From NCBI GenBank assembly GCA_902805845.1, contig CADCUI010000002.1, positions 1 to 64,000 of the forward strand: a stretch of 64,000 nt of DNA. The letters run 5' to 3'. The notes under the pieces are model-generated. The model saw only the letters and a list, made by a program, of their open reading frames with translations, searched no databases and was not told the origin of the DNA. Shown piece after piece: positions 59,266-64,000 of this stretch. Within the stretch, counting starts at the first letter, position 1. Every line of letters begins with the position of its first letter. Both the position numbers and the translations under genes were made by a program. This DNA is from an uncultured Nocardioidaceae bacterium. Lineage in GTDB: Bacteria > Actinomycetota > Actinomycetes > Propionibacteriales > Nocardioidaceae.

Positions 59266-60015
59266 GTGAGAAGCTCACTGACGTCTCTCGTCCGACGGAA
59301 GGCCGTCGAGACCCGGGCCTCAGGGCGGGAGCTCACCGAGTCGGAGCGGCGGCTGCTGCCGCCAGGCTTCGACGCAGTGGGTGAGGCCTTGGCCTCGGGA
59401 GGAAGTCCGGTTGCCGCCTGTGCGGAGGTCGGTCGGGTGCTGGCCCGTGACGGCGCTTCTCTGGGAGAAGCGCTGTCCGGGCTCAGCTCGACCTTCGCCG
59501 CCATGGGGTTGGCGGAGCCGCAGTTCCAGGCCGCTGAAGCTCTTTCGGTGGCGTGGAGCGAGGTGACACTGGGCTTCCTCCACGAGGTCACGTGCGAGGA
59601 CCCGTTGACCGGCCTCGCGACCATCCCGCACCTGCGGGCGCGGCTGGCCGAGGTCTACCGGGAGGCCGCCCGCAGCGGTCCCGCCGTACGGCTCGGCCAC
59701 GCCCTGCTCGTCGTCGACTTCTCGGCCACGCCGGTCCCTGCCGGACCCCATGCCGCGTTCTCCCGTGCCCTGCGGCTCGCGGGAGCGGTGGAGGTGCTGC
59801 GCAGCGCCTTCCCGGGCGAGGAGACGATCGCAGGCGCCGGGAGCGACCGGGTGCTGGCGCTGGTACGTCGCTCGTCGGCGCTCGGCCGTGGGGTCTGCCT
59901 GACCCGCGAGCTGCTCGAGGACCTGGAGCCCGCCGGCGAGCCGCGCGTCTGGCTCGAGGGACTGCCGGCACGCGCCGACCTCGCGGTGCCGTTGCTGCGT
60001 GAGCTCTGCACCTGA
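59266..60015 (+). CDS. Degenerate GGDEF-like protein
   Basis: A 249-residue protein. CEDPLTGLATIPHLRARL (from Asp112) is the conserved start of a GGDEF domain, but the signature position reads AGAGSDRVLALV (189-200) instead of GGDEF, so cyclase activity is lost. N-terminal 110 residues are helical. GTG 59266 with AGGAGGGGG. May bind nucleotides or a partner. Divergent from the ECF gene. Confidence 0.7.
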   Translation: MRSSLTSLVRRKAVETRASGRELTESERRLLPPGFDAVGEALASGGSPVAACAEVGRVLARDGASLGEALSGLSSTFAAMGLAEPQFQAAEALSVAWSEVTLGFLHEVTCEDPLTGLATIPHLRARLAEVYREAARSGPAVRLGHALLVVDFSATPVPAGPHAAFSRALRLAGAVEVLRSAFPGEETIAGAGSDRVLALVRRSSALGRGVCLTRELLEDLEPAGEPRVWLEGLPARADLAVPLLRELCT

Positions 60016-60083
60016 CAGTGCGGCTCTCGCAGAACCTCCTGACGACCCGAGCACTCCCGGCTGAATCGCAGCGCCGGCCACGG

Positions 60084-60716
60084 CTACTCCGCTGCCAGGT
60101 GCGAGGTGTCGTCGAGCGTCACCACGGCGCGGTTGTGGAAGTAGTCGTCCTGCTCCAGCACCGTGATCCCTCCACTGTGGGACCGGAAACCGACGTGGCC
60201 GGCGGCGTCGAGCGGGAGGCCGATCCATGCGGCGACGACGAAGGTCAGCGCGAAGCCGTGGGTGACGATGACCTGGTGGGCGCACGGGCTGCCGAGCACG
60301 GAGCCGAGGGCGTCGTACACGCGTGAGGCGAGCTCGTGCCTGGTCTCCGCGCCGGCGATGCCCTCGTGGTGGTGCATCCGGTCGCCGGTCGGGGGCGGTG
60401 GGACGAACCGCTCGTCGAGCCAGCTCTGCGCCCTGCCCTCGGCCATCCCGTAGGACTTCTCGCGCAGGCCTCGCAGGAACCTGGGCTCCACGGCGACCTG
60501 CTGGGCGATCGCCTCCGCGGTCTGCGCCGCGCGTCGGAGGTCGGACGAGTACAGCTCGACCTGAGAGTCGCCGGGAACCAGCTCGCGGATCCGTTCTCCG
60601 ATGACCGCTGCCTGGCGGAGCCCCCGCTCGGTGAGGCCGGAGTCGTACCAGCCGCCGACGAGCCGGGACACATGGTGCTCGGACTCGGGATGCGTGACGA
60701 CGTACAGCCTGCGCAC
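60084..60716 (-). CDS. Histidine phosphatase family protein with altered RHG motif
   Basis: A 210-residue phosphoglycerate-mutase-like fold. The first motif, usually RHG, reads VTHPESEHH, so Arg is Thr; the second His is in IVTHGFALTF. DSGLTERGLRQAAVIGERI and LYSSDLRRAAQTAEAI are typical. Activity may be altered. GTG with GAGGTGAGG upstream. Convergent with the GGDEF-like gene. Confidence 0.85.
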   Translation of the reverse strand: MRRLYVVTHPESEHHVSRLVGGWYDSGLTERGLRQAAVIGERIRELVPGDSQVELYSSDLRRAAQTAEAIAQQVAVEPRFLRGLREKSYGMAEGRAQSWLDERFVPPPPTGDRMHHHEGIAGAETRHELASRVYDALGSVLGSPCAHQVIVTHGFALTFVVAAWIGLPLDAAGHVGFRSHSGGITVLEQDDYFHNRAVVTLDDTSHLAAE

Positions 60717-60807
60717 CGTGTCCTCACCTCATCGGAGCTCAGTGGTGTCGCGCCACATCGGGCTGCGGCACGGCTGCGTTCAGCAGCCACCTGTCTATGG
60801 TGGCCCC

Positions 60808-61650
60808 ATGTGTGGCCGCTACGCCTCCAGCCGGCGCCCGGAGGACCTCGCCGAGGAGTTCGAGATCGACCGGGCCACGTTGACCGAGACGGTCAGCGAG
60901 CCGCTGGCGCCCGACTACAACGTGGCGCCGACCAAGGAGGTCTACGCCGTCGTCGAGCGCCCACCGGCGGGGGAGCGCGGTCGGGCTGCCGATGACGAGG
61001 GCCCCCCGGGTACACAGGAGCCGCAGCCGGCCGAGCAGCGCCAGCTGCGGGTGCTGCGGTGGGGGCTCGTCCCGTTCTGGGCCAAGGACCCCGCGATCGG
61101 CAACCGGATGATCAACGCACGCATGGAGACGGTCGAGGAGAAGCCCGCGTTCCGGCAGGCGTTCGCCAAGCGTCGGTGCCTGATCCCGGCGGACGGGTAC
61201 TACGAGTGGTACCCCACCGAGCAGCGCACCAAGAGCGGGAAGCCTCTCAAGCAGCCGTTCTTCATCCGGCCGAAGGACGGGGCGGTCCTCGCCATGGCCG
61301 GGCTGTACGAGATCTGGCGTGACCCGACCCGGGACGACGACGACCGCGACCGGTTCCGCTGGACCTGCACCGTGCTCACCACCTCGGCCGAGGACGAGGT
61401 CGGGCAGATCCACGACCGGATGCCGCTGCTGGTGGAGCCGGAGCGGTACGCCGCGTGGCTCGACCCGACGCGCAACGACCCGGAGGTGCTGCGGAAGCTG
61501 CTGGTGCCGGCGGCGCCCGGCCGGCTCGAGGCCTACCCGGTGTCCACCCAGGTCAACAGCGTGCGCAACAACGGTCCCGAGCTCCTGGAGCCGCTGCCGT
61601 TGACGGAGGTCGAGCTGCCGGAGGGGTTGCACGCGCAGGACGCCCCATGA
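60808..61650 (+). CDS. SOS response-associated peptidase (YedK/HMCES)
   Basis: A 280-residue SRAP protein. Cys2 (MCGRYASS) forms the abasic-site crosslink, with NVAPT, LIPADGYYEWY (Glu) and IHDRMPLLV (His) completing the site. Protects abasic sites in single-stranded DNA. ATG 60808. The stop overlaps the hydrolase start. Confidence 0.93.
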   Translation: MCGRYASSRRPEDLAEEFEIDRATLTETVSEPLAPDYNVAPTKEVYAVVERPPAGERGRAADDEGPPGTQEPQPAEQRQLRVLRWGLVPFWAKDPAIGNRMINARMETVEEKPAFRQAFAKRRCLIPADGYYEWYPTEQRTKSGKPLKQPFFIRPKDGAVLAMAGLYEIWRDPTRDDDDRDRFRWTCTVLTTSAEDEVGQIHDRMPLLVEPERYAAWLDPTRNDPEVLRKLLVPAAPGRLEAYPVSTQVNSVRNNGPELLEPLPLTEVELPEGLHAQDAP

Positions 61651-62309
61651 CGTCGGTGCGGGAGGTCCCCACCCCTCACGGGACGGCGCGGCTCCACACC
61701 GACCGGTCGCGGCAGCCGTGCGCCACCCTCCTGCTGGGGCACGGGGCCGGGGGCGGGCACGAGGCGCGGGACCTGGCGGCGCTCGCGTCGGAGCTGCCCC
61801 GCGAAGGCATCACGGTCATCCGGCTGGAGCAGCCGTGGCGGGTGGCCGGTCGTCGGCTGGCTCCGGCCCCGCAGGTGCTCGACGAGTGCCTGGTCGCGAT
61901 CGCCGACCGGCTCCGGCCACGGACGCCACTCCTGCTCGGCGGGCGCAGCGCCGGAGCCCGCAGCGCGGCCCGGACCGCACACCACCTCGGCGCCTCCGGG
62001 GTGCTCGCCCTGGCCTTCCCGCTGCACCCGCCGGGCCGCCCGGAACGCTCGCGCCTGGAGGAGCTCACCGCGGTGACGGTGCCGACGCTCGTGGTCCAGG
62101 GCGAGGCCGATGCGTTCGGAGGGCCTGACGAGTTCCCGGTGGAGCAGCCGGTGGTCGTCGTACCGGGAGCCGACCACGGGTTCAAGGTGTCGCGACGAGG
62201 GCTGCTCAGCCAGAGTGACGCCCTCGGGATCATCGTCGAGGCGGCGCTGGAGTTCGTAGTTCGCGACATCGTCGGGAATCGAAGCCCGGGGAAGGGCGTT
62301 GGCACCTGA
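61647..62309 (+). CDS. Alpha/beta hydrolase, KANL3/Tex30 type
   Basis: A 220-residue hydrolase-fold protein: [16 protein letters not shown] (oxyanion), [16 protein letters not shown] (nucleophile elbow GRSAG) and [12 protein letters not shown] (His). Similar proteins are esterase-like or inactive. Coupled by ATGA to YedK. Confidence 0.85.
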   Translation: MTSVREVPTPHGTARLHTDRSRQPCATLLLGHGAGGGHEARDLAALASELPREGITVIRLEQPWRVAGRRLAPAPQVLDECLVAIADRLRPRTPLLLGGRSAGARSAARTAHHLGASGVLALAFPLHPPGRPERSRLEELTAVTVPTLVVQGEADAFGGPDEFPVEQPVVVVPGADHGFKVSRRGLLSQSDALGIIVEAALEFVVRDIVGNRSPGKGVGT

Positions 62310-62392
62310 CAGACGCGCTGGAGCAGCCGGCGCCCTTGCGGAAGGCGGGGTGGTCGACGTGGCCGCACCCGGTGCGTGCGTGCAGTCCGTCC

Positions 62393-62418
62393 GGATTCCG
62401 TCCGTACCCCTCCCGGTA
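62393..62418 (+). promoter_or_regulatory. SigR-type autoregulated promoter candidate
   Basis: GGATT (62393-62397), 18 nt and GTA (62416-62418) are one base off in each element from the SigR/SigH promoter GGAAT-N18-GTT. It lies directly before sigR, which is normally autoregulated. Confidence 0.5.
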
Positions 62419-62430
62419 GGGTGGAGGACG

Positions 62431-63072
62431 ATGTCAGACCAGCAGCCTCCCTCGGACGTGGCGACCGAGCAGACCGCCACCGAGCCGGAGTCGGCCGAGG
62501 AGCGGGCACTGCGCTTCGAGCGGGATGCCCTGCCGTATCTCGACCAGCTCTACTCCGCCGCGATGCGCATGACGCGCAACCCGCAGGACGCCGAGGACCT
62601 GGTGCAGGAGACGTTCGCGAAGGCGTACTCCGCGTTCCACCAGTTCCGCGAGGGGACGAACCTCAAGGCCTGGCTGTACCGGATCCTCACGAACACGTTC
62701 ATCAACAGCTACCGCAAGAAGCAGCGTGAACCTCAGCCCTCGTTGTCCGAGGAGGTCGAGGACTGGCAGCTCGCGCGGGCCGAGTCGCACACCTCCTCCG
62801 GCCTCAAGTCGGCTGAGATGGAGGCACTCGAGCGGCTCCCCGACAGTGACGTGAAGGACGCCCTGTCGCAGCTGCCCGAGGACTTTCGCCTGGCCGTCTA
62901 CCTTGCCGATGTCGAGGGTTTCCCCTACAAGGAGATCGCCGAGATCATGGACACCCCGATCGGCACGGTGATGTCGAGGTTGCATCGCGGCCGCCGGCAA
63001 CTTCGGGGCATGCTCACCGACTACGCACGCGACCGCGGCATCAAGGCGGCACAGGCGGAGGCACTGTCATGA
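62431..63072 (+). CDS. sigR: Redox-controlled ECF sigma factor SigR/SigH
   Basis: A 213-residue sigma factor. Region 2: [28 protein letters not shown] and [21 protein letters not shown]; region 4: [45 protein letters not shown]. Directs the thiol-oxidative-stress response. ATG with GTGGAGGAC. Its stop overlaps rsrA by 4 nt. Confidence 0.94.
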   Translation: MSDQQPPSDVATEQTATEPESAEERALRFERDALPYLDQLYSAAMRMTRNPQDAEDLVQETFAKAYSAFHQFREGTNLKAWLYRILTNTFINSYRKKQREPQPSLSEEVEDWQLARAESHTSSGLKSAEMEALERLPDSDVKDALSQLPEDFRLAVYLADVEGFPYKEIAEIMDTPIGTVMSRLHRGRRQLRGMLTDYARDRGIKAAQAEALS

Positions 63073-63332
63073 CGTGTGGCGACTCCTACGACCCCGAGTG
63101 CGCCAAGGCGCTCGAGCGGATGTTCTTCTTCATCGACCACGAGCTGGCCGACGCTGACGTCACCGAGATCCAGCAGCACCTCGACGACTGTCGGCCCTGC
63201 CTGCTCAAGTACGACCTCGAGCGGACGGTCAAGGCGCTGGTGGCGCGGTCGTGCTCCGAGCACGCTCCTGAGGCGCTGCGTGAGCGGGTGCTCGTCCACA
63301 TCCGTGAAGTCCACGTGCGGCTGATCGACTAG
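63069..63332 (+). CDS. rsrA: Mycothiol-system zinc anti-sigma factor RsrA
   Basis: An 87-residue ZAS protein. Cys3, Cys11, His37, Cys41 and Cys44 are in the positions of Streptomyces RsrA, which keeps SigR inactive until its thiols are oxidised and zinc is lost. ATG in a 4-nt overlap with sigR. Confidence 0.95.
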   Translation: MTCGDSYDPECAKALERMFFFIDHELADADVTEIQQHLDDCRPCLLKYDLERTVKALVARSCSEHAPEALRERVLVHIREVHVRLID

Positions 63333-63388
63333 CTCTGGTTCTCCGTTCCCGCCGGCACGTGCGGTGCCGACTTGGCGCAGACGCAGAT

Positions 63389-63415
63389 CGACCCCGGACC
63401 GATGGGCCGGGGTCG
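63389..63415. terminator. Hairpin between rsrA and the bL37 gene
   Basis: CGACCCCGG (63389-63397) and CCGGGGTCG (63407-63415) form a 9-bp perfect stem with a 9-nt loop between convergent genes. Confidence 0.65.
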
Positions 63416-63442
63416 TCGCGCGTCAGCGCCAGAGTCCTGAAG

Positions 63443-63517
63443 TCAGGCGTTGGGGCGCTTCCCGTGGTTGGCGCCCTTCTTCTTGCGGGCGCGGCGTTTA
63501 CGGCCAGTCTTGCCCAT
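63443..63517 (-). CDS. Ribosomal protein bL37 (24 residues)
   Basis: ATG 63517 to TGA 63443 encodes a 24-residue, very basic protein, with GKTGRKRRARKKK and the conserved NHGKRPNA ending of actinobacterial bL37. GGAAGG lies 9 nt upstream. Such genes are missed by gene finders because of size. Found near sigR-rsrA in other actinobacteria. Confidence 0.92.
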   Translation of the reverse strand: MGKTGRKRRARKKKGANHGKRPNA

Positions 63518-63608
63518 GATCAGATCCCTTCCAGTCGGTGCGACGGTCCCCTGCAGCGAGTTCCTGCGGGGTGCTCATCCTCTCAGGTGCCCGGAACCCC
63601 CACCTAAT

Positions 63609-63754
63609 CGAGCCGCCCACGGTGTCTGGTCGAGCCGCCCGCGGTGTCTGGTCGAGCCGCCCGCGGTGTCTGGTCGAGCCGCCCGCGGTGTCTGGTCGAG
63701 CCGCCCGCGGTGTCTGGTCGAGCCGCCCACGGTGTCTGGTCGAGCCGCCCGCGA
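63609..63754. repeat. 22-bp tandem repeats (six copies and a partial)
   Basis: CGAGCCGCCCGCGGTGTCTG plus GT repeats every 22 bp, starting at 63609, 63631, 63653, 63675, 63697 and 63719; the copy at 63741 is cut short. Copies 1 and 6 have A for G at one place. It lies between bL37 and the partial thioesterase gene, in their shared upstream/downstream region. Confidence 0.95.
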
Positions 63755-63770
63755 TGCAGGTACGGCGTAC

Positions 63771-64000
63771 TCAGCGTCGGACGCGTGCCATGAACCCGTC
63801 TCGTTCCACCACGATCCGGGTGATCTCGCCGTGCCCGACGACCACCTCGGTGGAGTTCACGGCCGCAACCTCGAAGCGGCACAGCCGCCCGTCCCGGTGG
63901 ATGAGGGTCGCCGTGACGTCGACTCGCTCGCCGACGAGGCTGGCGGCGCGGTGCTCCAGCGTCACCCGGCTGCCCACGGAGGTCTGGCCAGCGCCGATGG
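63771..64000 (-). CDS. FlK-like hotdog thioesterase, C-terminal part
   Basis: The frame runs to the window edge, so the start lies outside; 75 residues are visible. SRVTLEHRAASLVGERVDVTATL and FEVAAVNSTEVVVGHGEI are the C-terminal strands of the hotdog fold in the fluoroacetyl-CoA-thioesterase-like family. Hydrolyses an acyl-CoA; the catalytic residues are outside the window or unclear. A GTG at 63977 is an internal codon, not the start. Confidence 0.72.
   Translation of the reverse strand, partial: IGAGQTSVGSRVTLEHRAASLVGERVDVTATLIHRDGRLCRFEVAAVNSTEVVVGHGEITRIVVERDGFMARVRR

Noticed and set aside
63609-63754. CRISPR array
   Set aside because: Repeats are 22 bp head to tail, with no spacers and no cas genes.

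Overview
The window is high-GC DNA (roughly 70 % G+C by eye) with many GTG and TTG starts and 4-nt ATGA/GTGA gene overlaps. The gene content is actinobacterial: SigR with its zinc anti-sigma factor RsrA, the 24-residue ribosomal protein bL37, a DevR/DosR-type regulator, a DtxR/IdeR-type iron box and DUF4383, DUF2200 and DICT-domain proteins. The style fits Nocardioidaceae (Nocardioides-like), but that placement is an inference. I see no rRNA, tRNA, CRISPR array, prophage or insertion sequence. It reads as ordinary chromosome with several small regulatory islands.

Layout. 1-3.7 kb: the 3' end of cstA, a YbdD-type partner, a TreT-like glycosyltransferase and an LLM flavin monooxygenase. 3.7-7.1 kb: a MerR-DICT regulator divergent from a small unknown gene plus an FHA-like gene, then a CDGSH protein with a heme-oxygenase-fold enzyme. 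7.3-12 kb: an SDR/CrtI-like oxidoreductase pair and general stress-type genes (DUF4383, SRPBCC, PRC-DUF2382). 12-16.5 kb: a GlgC-like nucleotidyltransferase and a polyamine-catabolism-like set (glutamine-synthetase-type ligase, SDR, gamma-glutamyl-GABA hydrolase type GATase). 16.5-20.6 kb: a five-gene biotin-uptake operon (BioY, acyl-CoA ligase, thiolase, EcfA, EcfT). 20.6-25.6 kb: a GATase, a YbjN-like protein, a secreted EEP hydrolase and an orphan N6-adenine DNA methylase. 25.7-30.8 kb: a hybrid histidine kinase, a pyruvoyl-dependent arginine decarboxylase, a GNAT acetyltransferase, a lone receiver and a helical protein. 30.8-37.5 kb: acyl-CoA dehydrogenase, RecQ-like helicase and a DevS/DevR-like two-component pair around yceI. 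37.5-41.9 kb: a TagD-like cytidylyltransferase divergent from an iron-box-controlled FbpABC transporter. 41.9-53.2 kb: assorted housekeeping and stress genes, including a gamma-butyrobetaine-hydroxylase-like dioxygenase with a divergent LysR gene, ArsR-SRPBCC, an HTH-ClpN pair, OsmC, NDH-2 and a CBS protein. 53.2-64 kb: the conserved neighbourhood of a HisN-like phosphatase, rsgA, aroA, an ECF sigma factor fused to its own anti-sigma-like region, YedK, sigR-rsrA, bL37 and a partial thioesterase.

Points of most interest: (i) the biotin-transport operon contains a ligase and a thiolase that lacks its second catalytic cysteine; (ii) the kinase-PvlArgDC-GNAT-receiver island could be a polyamine-linked signalling system; (iii) a 17/20 DosR-type box lies beside a DevR homologue whose likely kinase lacks the heme-pocket part of GAF-A; (iv) a membrane-anchored ECF sigma factor carries a duplicated His-rich tail; (v) a 9-bp perfect inverted repeat overlaps a leaderless promoter in front of an HTH-ClpN pair; (vi) a 32-bp repeat with an exchangeable 6-nt core occurs at two loci 32 kb apart. 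Everything was read by eye from the sequence; no similarity search was run.
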